The translations under genes were made by a program, and so were the position numbers. DNA of 64,000 bases, from assembly GCF_014196255.1 (NCBI RefSeq), contig NZ_JACIDH010000016.1, forward strand, positions 19,414-83,413. The letters are read 5' to 3'. The notes below the pieces were generated by a model. That model did not search any database, was not told the DNA's origin, and saw only the letters and a program-made list of their open reading frames with translations. The DNA comes from Sphingomonas pseudosanguinis (lineage in GTDB: Bacteria > Pseudomonadota > Alphaproteobacteria > Sphingomonadales > Sphingomonadaceae). Shown here one piece after another: positions 16,354 through 25,539 of the stretch. Positions within the stretch are counted from its first letter, which is position 1. The number at the start of each line of letters is the position of its first letter.

Positions 16354-17825
16354 AGAGCGCGGTCGTCATCGGATCGGGGTTTGGCGGGCTGGCGCTGGCC
16401 ATCCGCCTGCAATCGGCAGGCGTGCAGACGACGATCGTCGAGGCGCGCGACAAGCCCGGTGGCCGCGCCTATTATTGGGAGCGCGACGGCTTCACCTTCG
16501 ATGCCGGTCCCACCGTCATCACCGATCCGGCCTGTCTGGAGGAGCTGTGGGGCCTGACCGGGCGTAGCATGTCGGAGGATGTGCAGCTCGATCCCGTCCA
16601 CCCCTTCTACCGGCTCAACTGGGCCGACGGCACCAATTTCGATTACAGCAACGACGACACTCAGCTGCGCGCCGAGATCGCCAAGCTGAACCCCGACGAC
16701 ATCGCCGGCTATGGCCGCTTCCTCGACTATGCCGCCGGCGTCTACCGCGAAGGCTATGAGAAGCTTGGCCATGTCGCGTTCCTCGACTTCGCCTCGATGG
16801 TGAAGGCCGCGCCCGCGTTGGCGAAGTATCAGGCATGGAACTCGGTCTATGCCATGGTGTCGAAGTTCGTGAAGTCGGAGAAGCTGCGCGAGGCGCTGTC
16901 CTTCCACACCCTCCTCGTCGGCGGCAATCCGATGACGACCAGCGCCATCTATGCGCTGATCCACAAGCTGGAGCGCGACGGCGGCGTCTGGTTCGCGCGC
17001 GGCGGCACCAACCGGCTGGTCGCCGGCATGGTCGCGCAGTTCGAGCGGATCGGCGGCGTGCTGCGCCTGGGCGATCCGGTCACCCGGATCGAGACGCTGG
17101 GCGACCGCGCGACGGGCGTCGTCACCAAGAGCGGCCTGACGATCCAGGCGGATGCGGTCGCGACCAATGCCGACATCATGCACAGCTATCGCGATCTGCT
17201 GTCCGACAACCGCTCGGCGCGGCGCACGATGAACCGGCTGGAGCGCAAGCGCTATTCGCCGTCGCTGTTCGTCGTCCATTTCGGCATCAAGGGCAGTTGG
17301 CCGGGCATCCCGCACCACATGATCCTGTTCGGCCCACGCTATAAGGGGCTGCTGACCGACATCTACGACACCGGCGTGCTGTCGGAGGACTTCTCGCTCT
17401 ACCTCCACCACCCGACCGTCACGGACTCGAGTCTGGCGCCCGAGGGGCATTCGACCTTCTATGCGCTGGCCCCGGTGCCGCACATGGGCAAGTTCCCGAT
17501 GAACTGGGACGAGGTCGGCCCGATCCTGGAAAAGCGCATCCTGGACGAGGTCGGCCGCCGCCTGATCCCCGACATCCATGAGCGGATCGTGACCAAATTC
17601 CATTATGCGCCGTCGGACTTCGCCACCGATTTGAACGCGCATATGGGCTCGGCTTTCTCGCTGGAGCCGATCCTGACCCAGAGCGCCTATTTCCGGGTCC
17701 ACAACCGCGACGATTCGATCCCGAACCTGTATTTCGTCGGCGCGGGTACGCACCCGGGCGCAGGGATTCCCGGCGTGGTCGGCAGCGCCAAGGCGACCGC
17801 AGCGCTGATGCTGGATCGGAAATAG
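16350..17825 (+). CDS. crtI: Phytoene desaturase (lycopene-forming)
   Basis: Converts phytoene to lycopene by successive desaturations. 491 residues, the usual CrtI size. N-terminal FAD motif AVVIGSGFGGLALAIRLQSAG, then DKPGGRAYYWERDGFTFDAGPTVITDP. The C-terminal signature NLYFVGAGTHPGAGIPGVVGSAKATAALM is the bacterial-type desaturase motif. ATGA overlap with crtY shows translational coupling. crtB is not here but about 6.8 kb away on the other strand. Confidence 0.97.
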   Translation: MKSAVVIGSGFGGLALAIRLQSAGVQTTIVEARDKPGGRAYYWERDGFTFDAGPTVITDPACLEELWGLTGRSMSEDVQLDPVHPFYRLNWADGTNFDYSNDDTQLRAEIAKLNPDDIAGYGRFLDYAAGVYREGYEKLGHVAFLDFASMVKAAPALAKYQAWNSVYAMVSKFVKSEKLREALSFHTLLVGGNPMTTSAIYALIHKLERDGGVWFARGGTNRLVAGMVAQFERIGGVLRLGDPVTRIETLGDRATGVVTKSGLTIQADAVATNADIMHSYRDLLSDNRSARRTMNRLERKRYSPSLFVVHFGIKGSWPGIPHHMILFGPRYKGLLTDIYDTGVLSEDFSLYLHHPTVTDSSLAPEGHSTFYALAPVPHMGKFPMNWDEVGPILEKRILDEVGRRLIPDIHERIVTKFHYAPSDFATDLNAHMGSAFSLEPILTQSAYFRVHNRDDSIPNLYFVGAGTHPGAGIPGVVGSAKATAALMLDRK

Positions 17826-17849
17826 CCCCAGCCGCCAACCCCCTCCCCC

Positions 17850-17957
17850 GTTCAGCCTGAGCGAAATCGAAGGCCAAGGGATTGCAGCCGCCACAAACGT
17901 GATTGGGGATAGGACTGTACGTGGCCTTCGACTTCGCTCAGGCTGAACGGGGGCTGG
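17850..17957. repeat. Family C palindromic intergenic repeat, copy 1
   Basis: Inverted arms CGTTCAGCCTGAGCGAAATC and CTTCGCTCAGGCTGAACGG, each followed or preceded by GAAGGCCAAGG-type sequence. It lies between crtI and the hydrolase gene. An open frame runs through it (AFDFAQAER) and explains a falsely long upstream extension of the next gene. Confidence 0.8.
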
Positions 17958-17986
17958 GGGTCGAGAGTCAGGAGGCGCAGGTCATT

Positions 17987-18937
17987 ATGCCGTTCGTCAC
18001 GCTGTTCGCCGCCCTGCTGGCCACCACTGCAACGATGGCGAACCGCGACATCGCCGCGCCCGGCCCGCAGGGGCCGCTGAAAGGCAGCTGGACGGGGCCG
18101 GAGGGCGCGAAAACGCCCGTCGTGTTGATGATTCCCGGATCGGGGCCGAGCGACCGTGACGGCAACAACCCACAGGGAATCAAGGCCGCCCCGCTCCGCC
18201 TGCTGGCCGAGGGGCTAGCGGCGAAGGGTATTGCCAGCGTGCGGATCGACAAGCGCGGCATGTTCGCCAGCGCGGGCGCGGTGCCCGATGCCGACCGGGT
18301 GACGATCGACGATTATGCCGCCGATACCCGCGCCTGGATCGCTTCGATCCGCAAGACGACGGGCGCGCCTTGCGTCTGGGTGCTGGGCCATAGCGAGGGC
18401 GGGCTGGTCGCACTGACCACCGCCGCCGCCGATCCGGCGGGCTTGTGCGGCGTGATCGCGATGTCCAGCCCTGGCCGACCGCTGGCCGAGATCATGAAGG
18501 CGCAGATCCACGCCAATCCCGCCAACGCGCCGCTGCTGGCCGAGGCCGACCGGGTCATCGACACGCTGGCGGCGGGCAGGACGGTTCCGGCATCGACGCT
18601 GACGCCGCCGCTGTCGATGATCTTTCGCGACGCGGTACAGCCCTTCGTGATCAGCCTCTATGCCAAACGCCCAGCCGCCTTGGCCGCCGCGATCACCAAG
18701 CCGATACTGATCGTGCAGGGCGAGGCCGATCTCCAGGTGACGGTGGCGGACGCACAGGCGCTGAAGGCGGCGCAACCCAAGGCCATGCTCATGCTGTTGC
18801 CCCAGGTCAGCCATGTGCTGAAGACGGTGGAGGGCGACAGCCGGGGCGCCAATCTGGCGACCTATGCCGATCCCAATCTGCCGCTGGCGCCCGGCGTGGT
18901 CGAGGCGGTGGCAGGATTTATCGCGGCACATCCATAG
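17987..18937 (+). CDS. Secreted alpha/beta hydrolase
   Basis: 316 residues beginning MPFVTLFAALLATTATMA, a signal peptide; GGAGG lies about 12 bases before the ATG. The oxyanion region VVLMIPGSGPSDRDGNNPQG, the nucleophile elbow LGHSEGGLVALT (GHSEGG, Ser near residue 145), an acid-containing ILIVQGEADLQVTVADA and a late His in PQVSHVLKTVEG give a complete catalytic triad. Similar enzymes are annotated as serine aminopeptidase-type or esterase-like hydrolases. Substrate unknown. The longer upstream frame is part of a palindromic repeat and was not included. Confidence 0.87.
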   Translation: MPFVTLFAALLATTATMANRDIAAPGPQGPLKGSWTGPEGAKTPVVLMIPGSGPSDRDGNNPQGIKAAPLRLLAEGLAAKGIASVRIDKRGMFASAGAVPDADRVTIDDYAADTRAWIASIRKTTGAPCVWVLGHSEGGLVALTTAAADPAGLCGVIAMSSPGRPLAEIMKAQIHANPANAPLLAEADRVIDTLAAGRTVPASTLTPPLSMIFRDAVQPFVISLYAKRPAALAAAITKPILIVQGEADLQVTVADAQALKAAQPKAMLMLLPQVSHVLKTVEGDSRGANLATYADPNLPLAPGVVEAVAGFIAAHP

Positions 18938-19016
18938 CGGTCCATTCTGACCGATCCGGCCTTTTTGCGGCCATGATCATCCCTGACGTTGCGGCTGCGC
19001 AACATTATGGGAGTAG

Positions 19017-19937
19017 ATGTTCGTGGCCTTTCATTCCGCCCGACTCGCAGCATTACCCGTTCTTGTCCTTTCCATCGCGGCGACACCGCCGCCCGAGCGG
19101 GTGATCGCGCCCGATGGGCTGGAGCCGGTCACGATCAATGGCATCACGCGAACGATCCGGGTTGATCCGGGCGCCCCGGCGATGCCGATTATCACCCGCG
19201 ACTATGCCGACGCGGCGGGCATGAAGGCCGGCATGTTCGGATTCGCCATGGGTTTCGGTCCGAAGGTCATGGTCTCCGGCGGCACCGCCGTGGCGCGCGT
19301 CGCCTTCGGGAAGGTCGAACCCGCCAAGCTTCGGATTGGCTTCACCCCAAAACCCTATGCCGTGAACGTCGCAGGAGTATTCGGCCCCGCCAGCCTGGCC
19401 GCCCCCGTGATCCGCTTTCGCCTGCGCGAGCCCGTCGCCGGCGAACGGACCACCAGCTTCCCCATGGTGGATCAAGGCGGCCTGTTCGGCGGTTGGGCGG
19501 AACGCTTTGCGATCATCATGGTGGAGGGCGAGCCGCTGCGCATCCGCTTCGATCCGCATCATCCCCGGACGCTCGCCAATGCGGGCGCTGCCGTGCGGCT
19601 GGCGCGCGCCTATGGCGGCACGCTGTCCGGTTCGATCAGCCCGGCGGAAATCGCCTTCGGCGTCGAGCGGCCGGTCCGTACCATGACGCTGGCCACGCCC
19701 CTTGCTATGGGGCCGCTGACTATCGGGACACTGGGTGTGCGCACGGTCGACCATGGCCATACCGATACTATCGCCGATGCCGACACGCATGCCGACCCCA
19801 ATGAGGTGGTGGTCACCGGCAAGGGCAAGCACGACATCAAGCGCGACCGCCTGTCGATCGGCGCGGACCAGTTAAACCGCTGTTCGTCGATCGTGTTCGA
19901 CAAGCCGGCCAAGCAGATACGGCTGAGCTGTCGCTGA
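19017..19937 (+). CDS. Exported protein, possible degenerate aspartic protease-like fold
   Basis: 306 residues with an N-terminal hydrophobic leader (FHSARLAALPVLVLSIAA). The opening VTINGITRTIRVDPGAPAMPIITRDYADAAGM resembles the first lobe of a retropepsin-like domain, but the catalytic Asp-Thr/Ser-Gly reads VDPGAP, i.e. the Thr/Ser is Pro. The rest is beta-rich; the C terminus CSSIVFDKPAKQIRLSC recalls the end of such domains and brings two Cys. Function cannot be assigned; if the fold is right it is probably catalytically dead. An alternative GTG start lies two codons later. Confidence 0.65.
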   Translation: MFVAFHSARLAALPVLVLSIAATPPPERVIAPDGLEPVTINGITRTIRVDPGAPAMPIITRDYADAAGMKAGMFGFAMGFGPKVMVSGGTAVARVAFGKVEPAKLRIGFTPKPYAVNVAGVFGPASLAAPVIRFRLREPVAGERTTSFPMVDQGGLFGGWAERFAIIMVEGEPLRIRFDPHHPRTLANAGAAVRLARAYGGTLSGSISPAEIAFGVERPVRTMTLATPLAMGPLTIGTLGVRTVDHGHTDTIADADTHADPNEVVVTGKGKHDIKRDRLSIGADQLNRCSSIVFDKPAKQIRLSCR

Positions 19938-19942
19938 CATTT

Positions 19943-20057
19943 CTCCCCTGTGATGGGCGGGGGGACCAGCAAAGCTCGCGGAAGGGTGTTGCCCTCTCGA
20001 TAGCGGGACACCCCTCCGTCAGGCCTTCGGCCTGCTACCTCCCCTTGCAGGGGAGGA
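19943..20057. repeat. Family A palindromic intergenic repeat, copy 5 (left arm diverged)
   Basis: The right half is intact (CAGGCCTTCGGCCTG and CCTCCCCTTGCAGGGGAGG), the left terminus CTCCCCTGTGATGGGCGGGG has lost perfect pairing. It lies between the convergent genes at 19017 (plus) and 20064 (minus). Confidence 0.7.
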
Positions 20058-20063
20058 TGTTGT

Positions 20064-21890
20064 TCACGCCAGCAACGCGTCCTCCGCCGCCTCTTCCACC
20101 TCGGCGGCCTGGCGCGCCCACATTTCGGCGTACAGTCCGCCCCTGGCCAGCAGCTCGCCATGCGTGCCCCGTTCAGCGACGCGGCCGCCATCGAGCACCA
20201 CGATCTGGTCGGCATGGACGATCGTCGACAGGCGGTGCGCGATGACCAGGGTGGTGCGGCCGCGCTCGATCGCCTGGAGCGTAGCAAGGATGTCCGCCTC
20301 GGTCCGGCTGTCGAGCGCGCTGGTCGCCTCGTCCAGGATCAGGATGGGCGGGTTCTTCAGCAGGGTGCGCGCGATGGCCACGCGCTGCTTCTCGCCGCCC
20401 GACAGCTTCAGCCCGCGCTCGCCGACGCGGGTGGCATAACCCTGGGGCTGGCGTTCGATGAAGTCGGCGATGGCCGCGCCCTTGGCCGCGCGCTCGACCT
20501 CGGCCTCGCCCGCGCCTTCGCGACCATAGGCGATGTTGTAGCCGATCGTATCGTTGAACAGCACCGTGTCCTGCGGCACGATACCGATCGCGGCGCGCAG
20601 GCTGTCCTGCGCCACCCTCGCCACCGGCTGGCCATCGATGGTGATCGCGCCCTGGTTCACGTCGTAGAAGCGGTAGAGCAGCCGCGCGAGCGTCGACTTG
20701 CCCGCCCCCGACGGCCCCACCACCGCACAGGTCGTGCCCGCCGGCACGTCGAGCGTCAGGCCTTTCAGGATCGGCCGGTCCGGCTCATAGCCGAAGACGA
20801 CATCATCGAAGCGGACATGCCCGCCCGTCACCGCCAGCGCGGGCGCGCCGGGGGCGTCGACCACCTCGGCGGGGGTATCAATCAGGTCGAACATCGCGCC
20901 CATGTCGATCACCCCCTGACGGATGGTGCGATAGACCATGCCGAGCAGGTCGAGCGGGCGGAACAGCTGCGACAACAGGGTCGAGACGAACACCACGTCA
21001 CCCGGCGACGCCGCGCCCCGGCTCCACTCGCGCACGACCCAGGCCATCGCGAAGCCGAGCATCAGGCTGGTGATCGCCGCCTGCCCGACATTCAGCCAGG
21101 CGAGCGAGTTTTCCGACTTGGTCGCCGCACGCGCATAGGCGGCGACGCCATTCTCATACCGCCGCGCCTCGCGCTCCTCGGCATTGAAATATTTGACCGT
21201 CTCGAAGTTCAGCAGCGAGTCGACCGCATGCGCCACCGCGCCGGTGTCGAGGTCGTTCATCCGTGTGCGCAGCGCGTTGCGCCAGTCGGTCACCTTGCGG
21301 GTGAAGACGATGTAGAGGACGACCATCACCAGCGTGGTGACGACCAGCACCGGCCCGAAGCTGCGCCCGAAGATCGTCAGCACCAGCCCCAGTTCAAGCA
21401 CCGTCGGCGCGATGTTGAACAGCAGGAAATACAGCATCGTATCGATGCTCTTGGTGCCGCGCTCGACCACCTTGGTCACCGCGCCGGTGCGCCGCTCCAG
21501 ATGGAAGCGCAGCGATAGGCGGTGGAGGTGGCGGAAGACGTCCGCCGACAACCGCCGGGTCGCGTCCTGCCCGACCATCTCGAACACCGCGTTGCGCAAA
21601 TTGTCGAACAACGTCGTGCCGAACCGCGCCGCCGCATAGCCGATCACGAGGAGGACGATCAGCATCACCGCGCTGCGATCGCCCCCCGCCATCCGGTCGA
21701 TCGCGAATTTGAGCGTATAGGCCGCGCCCAGCACCTGGATCAGCTTGGACAGCACGACCAGCGCCATCGCCGCCACGATCCGGACCCGCAGCGCGGGCGC
21801 ACCGGCGGGCCAGAGATAGGGGAGGAAACGGCGAAGCGTCGGGATCAGCGGCCGGTCAGGCGTACCGGCGGTGGGGTCGAGTGGCGGCAT
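20064..21890 (-). CDS. Atm1-type ABC exporter, fused permease and ATPase
   Basis: 608 residues. Six-helix permease half (VLSKLIQVLGAAYTLKFAIDRM; VMLIVLLVIGYAAARFGTTLFDNLRNAVFEMVGQ) followed by an ATPase with Walker A VGPSGAGKSTLARLL near residue 400, signature LSGGEKQRVAIARTLLK, Walker B ILILDEATSALD and switch IAHRLST. The pattern RTGAVTKVVERGTKSIDTMLYFLLFNIAPT is characteristic of the Atm1/HMT1 group, which exports glutathione-linked iron-sulfur or heavy-metal conjugates in the inner membrane. The precise substrate is inferred. Confidence 0.93.
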   Translation of the reverse strand: MPPLDPTAGTPDRPLIPTLRRFLPYLWPAGAPALRVRIVAAMALVVLSKLIQVLGAAYTLKFAIDRMAGGDRSAVMLIVLLVIGYAAARFGTTLFDNLRNAVFEMVGQDATRRLSADVFRHLHRLSLRFHLERRTGAVTKVVERGTKSIDTMLYFLLFNIAPTVLELGLVLTIFGRSFGPVLVVTTLVMVVLYIVFTRKVTDWRNALRTRMNDLDTGAVAHAVDSLLNFETVKYFNAEEREARRYENGVAAYARAATKSENSLAWLNVGQAAITSLMLGFAMAWVVREWSRGAASPGDVVFVSTLLSQLFRPLDLLGMVYRTIRQGVIDMGAMFDLIDTPAEVVDAPGAPALAVTGGHVRFDDVVFGYEPDRPILKGLTLDVPAGTTCAVVGPSGAGKSTLARLLYRFYDVNQGAITIDGQPVARVAQDSLRAAIGIVPQDTVLFNDTIGYNIAYGREGAGEAEVERAAKGAAIADFIERQPQGYATRVGERGLKLSGGEKQRVAIARTLLKNPPILILDEATSALDSRTEADILATLQAIERGRTTLVIAHRLSTIVHADQIVVLDGGRVAERGTHGELLARGGLYAEMWARQAAEVEEAAEDALLA

Positions 21891-21971
21891 GTCGATCCCA
21901 TGTCGGCGGAATGAGAGGGAAGTTCAATGGGGGTGGCCTTGGGGATCACATCTGGGCAAGTCGCCCGTGGC

Positions 21972-22119
21972 CTTGCCCTCCCCCATCCCCTCCCGCTTGC
22001 GGGAGGGGAGCGGCTAGAGGCGATCGGTGGCCTTCCTAACGCTGGGTAGGTCCTCGCTTTCCCCAATTACCACAAGACTCCCCTCCCGCAGGCGGGAGGG
22101 GCTGGGGGAGGGCAAGGTG
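21972..22119. repeat. Family B palindromic intergenic repeat, copy 2
   Basis: CCCTCCCCCATCCCCTCCCG arm with a CTTGCGGGAGGGG hairpin at the left, and CCCCTCCCGCAGGCGGGAGGGG leading to GGGGGAGGGC at the right. It lies upstream of the ABC exporter start and downstream of the S9 peptidase gene, both on the minus strand. Nothing else is recognisable in 21891-22142. Confidence 0.75.
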
Positions 22120-22142
22120 TCTCACCGAGCCCCCACCCCGCC

Positions 22143-24113
22143 TCACTTCAACCCGGTCACGAACTCCCCACCATGCTTCACCTGCGCGGTCGAGGCCTTC
22201 AGCGTCTCGCCGATCGGCTCCGCGCGTCCGCCCAGACACGGGCTGAGGAAATTCTCCGTCACCGCGTTGAAGGCGATGTTGTTCGCCGGCCGGGCAAAGC
22301 CGTGCCCTTCGTCGGGGAACACCACATAGGTGACGGGGATGGACTTGGCCGCCATCGCCTCGACGATCTGGTCGCTTTCGGCCACGTTGACACGCGGGTC
22401 GTTGGCACCCTGCCCGATCAGCAGCGGCTTCTTGATCCGGTCGACGAAGGTCAGCGGCGAGCGTTCCTTGAGCAGCGCGCGGCCTTCCTCGGTCGTGGGG
22501 TCGCCCATCCGCTTGTAGAATTGCTGCTTGCCGGCTTCCCAATAGGGCGGGATCGTCTTCAGGAGGGTGAACAGGTTGGACGGGCCGACGATGTCGACGC
22601 CGCAGGCGAACGTGTCGGGCGTGAAGGTCAAGCCGGCCAGCGTCGCATAGCCGCCATAGGAACCGCCCATGATCGCCACCTTGTCGGGCCGCGCCACGCC
22701 CTGCTTGACCGCCCAGTCGACCGCATCGATCAGGTCGTCATGCATCTTGCGGCCCCATTGCAGGTCGCCCGCCGAGATGAAGTTCTTCCCGAAACCGGTC
22801 GAGCCACGATAATTGACCGACAGCACCGCATAGCCGCGATTGGCGAGCCACTGGTGATAGCCGTTATAGCCGAAGCCGTCGCGCGCCCAGGGGCCGCCAT
22901 GGACCAGCAGCACCATCGGCACCGGCCCGGTCACGCCCTTGGGCTTGGTCAGGTACGACACCAGCGTCAGCCCGTCGCGCGCGGGGATCTCGACCGCCTC
23001 CATCGGCACCAGCGGCGCATCGGCCAGTTCGGGACGGCTGACATAAAACTGGGTCAGCTTTTTACCCTTGCGGTCGTACAGCCAGGTCGAGGCGGGCGCG
23101 GTGACGGGATCGAAGGTGACGAGCCATTTGTCATCGGCATCGGTGCGTGATCCGACCGAGAACTCGCCCTTGTTCTGTGCCTTGAGGAAGGCGAGGTCGG
23201 CCTTCACCGCGTCGCCGATCGGCAGATATTCGTTCTTGAGATAGTCGACGGCATAGGCCTCGATCCGGCCGGTCCGGGGATCGAACAGCGCGCCCGACAC
23301 ATCGGCCTTCGGGCTTTCGCCGACGATCGTCATCTTTCCGCTGGCGACGTCCTGCGCCATCAGCGCGGCGGTGTTCCGCCCCCGGCTGTCGATCCAGTAG
23401 AGCGTCTTGCCGTCGACGGTGAAGCCCATCGGCGCGGTGGTCAGCGAATCGTCCAGCCCGAACTGGACGACCGGCGTCGCCTCCACGGTGGTGCCGTTCA
23501 CGCGGTAATAGTCGGACCCGCCATCGGGCCGCGCCTTGGACGCCATGCGCAGCTTCAGCTGGTCGTCGGCGATAAAGCCGGCATAGCCGTCATTCTGCAT
23601 CACCTTGGTCAGCGCGCCGCTGGTCAGGTTGAGCTCATAGACGTCGTGCCAGCGCGGATCGCGGTTGTTGACGCCGATCAGGATGCGATCCTTGATCGTC
23701 TCGCTGGTGCCGATGACGCGCACCCGGGTCTTTTCGAACGGGGTCAGCGCCTTTTGCGCGCCGGTCTCGACGTTGACGCCGTAGAGCAGGAAATTCTCGT
23801 CGCCGCCCTTGTCGTTGACGAACAGGATCGACCGGGAATCGGGCGACCAGAAGGTCTGGCGGATCGGCCGCCCCTTCTCCGCGGTCAGCGGGCGCGCCTG
23901 GTCGGGCGTGGCGATGGGCGCGACCCAGACGTTGAGCACGCCGTCGCGCGGCGCGATGAAGCTGATCCACTTGCCATCGGGGGACAGCTGGCCACCGACC
24001 TTGGTCGGATTGCCGAACAGCTTGGTCCGCTCGATCAGGGGCACGTCCGCCGCCACCGCCGTCTGCGCCACCATCATCGCCGCACTCGCCGCCAAAAACG
24101 CCTTGAACACCAT
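22143..24113 (-). CDS. Secreted S9 family peptidase (dipeptidyl/acylaminoacyl-peptidase type)
   Basis: 656 residues from the ATG at 24113 (GGGAGC ribosome site close by), which starts a signal peptide MVFKAFLAASAAMMVAQTAVAA. The N-terminal half is a WD-like propeller (KVGGQLSPDGKWISFIAPRDG, TFWSPDSRSILFVNDKGGDENF). The C-terminal alpha/beta hydrolase domain has the nucleophile IMGGSYGGYATLAGL near residue 480, LLIGQGANDPRVNVAES with the acid, and FPDEGHGFARP with the His. Cleaves peptides, probably in the periplasm. It is divergent from the small gene at 24235. Confidence 0.93.
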   Translation of the reverse strand: MVFKAFLAASAAMMVAQTAVAADVPLIERTKLFGNPTKVGGQLSPDGKWISFIAPRDGVLNVWVAPIATPDQARPLTAEKGRPIRQTFWSPDSRSILFVNDKGGDENFLLYGVNVETGAQKALTPFEKTRVRVIGTSETIKDRILIGVNNRDPRWHDVYELNLTSGALTKVMQNDGYAGFIADDQLKLRMASKARPDGGSDYYRVNGTTVEATPVVQFGLDDSLTTAPMGFTVDGKTLYWIDSRGRNTAALMAQDVASGKMTIVGESPKADVSGALFDPRTGRIEAYAVDYLKNEYLPIGDAVKADLAFLKAQNKGEFSVGSRTDADDKWLVTFDPVTAPASTWLYDRKGKKLTQFYVSRPELADAPLVPMEAVEIPARDGLTLVSYLTKPKGVTGPVPMVLLVHGGPWARDGFGYNGYHQWLANRGYAVLSVNYRGSTGFGKNFISAGDLQWGRKMHDDLIDAVDWAVKQGVARPDKVAIMGGSYGGYATLAGLTFTPDTFACGVDIVGPSNLFTLLKTIPPYWEAGKQQFYKRMGDPTTEEGRALLKERSPLTFVDRIKKPLLIGQGANDPRVNVAESDQIVEAMAAKSIPVTYVVFPDEGHGFARPANNIAFNAVTENFLSPCLGGRAEPIGETLKASTAQVKHGGEFVTGLK

Positions 24114-24234
24114 GTCATGCTCCCACCCTTTGACCGTATTATCAAAGCATGACACCGGCTTCCCAATCCGACAAGCGCGATTTCGGAACTGCTGGCCGCT
24201 GCGTACGTTTTTATCAGCAAGTGGAGGCGGTTAC

Positions 24235-24465
24235 ATGCAACCGATTTTCTATGTGATGGCGATCCTGGGCTGCGGCGATGGCAGCGTCGATTGCACCGAG
24301 GCGCGGATGGTCCCGGCCCGTTACGAAACCATGGCCCAGTGCCGCGCCGATCTCGCCAACCGGATCGCCGCCAACACCGACGTGCCCTATCCGGTCATCG
24401 GTGCCGATTGCCGCCGCATCGGCGCGCAGATGGCAAAGGCCGAACGCAAGCCGTCGCGGGGCTGA
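24235..24465 (+). CDS. Small Cys-containing protein of unknown function
   Basis: 76 residues, MQPIFYVMAILGCGDGSVDC..., with four Cys (CGDGSVDC, QCRADL, GADCRR). A GGAGG ribosome site lies 8 bases before the ATG. The first residues are hydrophobic and may be an export signal, though short. No family recognised. Related short proteins with this Cys spacing are common in sphingomonads, so it is likely a real gene. Confidence 0.7.
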   Translation: MQPIFYVMAILGCGDGSVDCTEARMVPARYETMAQCRADLANRIAANTDVPYPVIGADCRRIGAQMAKAERKPSRG

Positions 24466-24477
24466 GTCTCAACCTCT

Positions 24478-24588
24478 ACCCCCGTTCGGCCTGAGCGAAG
24501 TCGAAGGCCAAGGGAACCCCCTCACCGTCATCTTGGCATAGGTCGGAACATGGCCTTCGACTTCGCTCAGGCTGAACGGAGGGTGGGA
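24478..24588. repeat. Family C palindromic intergenic repeat, copy 2
   Basis: CCGTTCGGCCTGAGCGAAGTC at the left and CTTCGCTCAGGCTGAACGG at the right, with GAAGGCCAAGGG and ATGGCCTTCG flanking the centre. It lies between the convergent genes 24235-24465 (plus) and crtB (minus). Confidence 0.8.
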
Positions 24589-25539
24589 TTATCGGGGTCG
24601 TGTCCAAAGCGTTGGATCACGCGGGACGATCGCCATCTTGTCCCGCCGCGCCGCCTGCACGCTCGCCACCGTCATGAAGCGCAGCTTTTCCGCCTTGCTG
24701 GTCCCGACCCGGCTGTCCCAGGCGCGCCGTCCGCGCCTGGCGACCTTGCGCCCGATCGCGCCATAGATCGCCGCCGCCGACAGCACCGCCCAGGCCGAGC
24801 GATAGGACAAGGCGGGCGTCCCCATCCGCGCGCTCGCCTCGAATAGGGCGGCCTGATCGGTCAGCCGGCGGGCCAGCGCGCTCAGCCCCGGCCGGTGCGA
24901 CGGGGCCATGATCGCATCGGGCGCGATGCTCTTATAGGCCAGCCATTGCCGGGGCAGATAGTGCCGCCCGGCGCCCGCATCCTCGGCGATGTCGCGCGCG
25001 ATATTGGCCAGCTGGAACGCCATGCCCAGATCGCATGCACGGTCGAGCGTCGCGTCATCCTCCGGCGCGACCCCCATCGTCACCGCCATCATGCAGCCGA
25101 CGACGCCCGCGACATGATAGCAATAGCGGTAGAGATCCTCCTCGCTGTCGGGCCGCCAGTCCTCGGCGTCCAGCGCGAATCCGGCGATCAGGTCGCGTGG
25201 CCAGCGATGCGGCATCCCCGTCTCCGCCGCGACGACCCGCAGCGCGTCGAAGGCCGGATCGCCCACCACCCGCCCCGCCAGCGCCGCCTCTGTCTTGTCG
25301 GTCAGCTCGGCCAGCCGCGCGGGCGCATCCGCGACACGCGTCATGCCATGGCCATGATCCTGCCCGTCGGCGATGTCGTCGCACCGCCGGCACCAGGCAT
25401 AGAGCAGCCAGGCGCGCTCGCGTGTTTCGGGATCGAACAACAGGCTGGCGGCCGCGAAACTCTTCGAGCCGCGCGCGATCGAGGCCTTGGCCGCCGCCAC
25501 CAGCGCCGCCCGTTCGCTCGGGGCGGCGGTGTCGCTCAC
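24589..25539 (-). CDS. crtB: Phytoene synthase (squalene/phytoene synthase family)
   Basis: Condenses two geranylgeranyl diphosphates to phytoene, the first committed carotenoid step. 316 residues from a GTG start overlapping the stop of the upstream LOG gene (GTGA). The first Asp-rich motif is AWCRRCDDIADGQD near residue 55; the second is QLANIARDIAEDAGAGRHYLPRQW near residue 190, with the YCYHVAGVVG segment between. The frame stays open upstream but inside the LOG gene. The two other core carotenoid genes (crtY, crtI) lie at 15181-17825 on the other strand. Confidence 0.93.
   Translation of the reverse strand: MSDTAAPSERAALVAAAKASIARGSKSFAAASLLFDPETRERAWLLYAWCRRCDDIADGQDHGHGMTRVADAPARLAELTDKTEAALAGRVVGDPAFDALRVVAAETGMPHRWPRDLIAGFALDAEDWRPDSEEDLYRYCYHVAGVVGCMMAVTMGVAPEDDATLDRACDLGMAFQLANIARDIAEDAGAGRHYLPRQWLAYKSIAPDAIMAPSHRPGLSALARRLTDQAALFEASARMGTPALSYRSAWAVLSAAAIYGAIGRKVARRGRRAWDSRVGTSKAEKLRFMTVASVQAARRDKMAIVPRDPTLWTRPR

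Noticed and set aside
18445..19104. Alternative plus-strand frame over the alpha/beta hydrolase
   Set aside because: Low-complexity Gly/Arg/Gln shadow of the real frame with no ribosome site.
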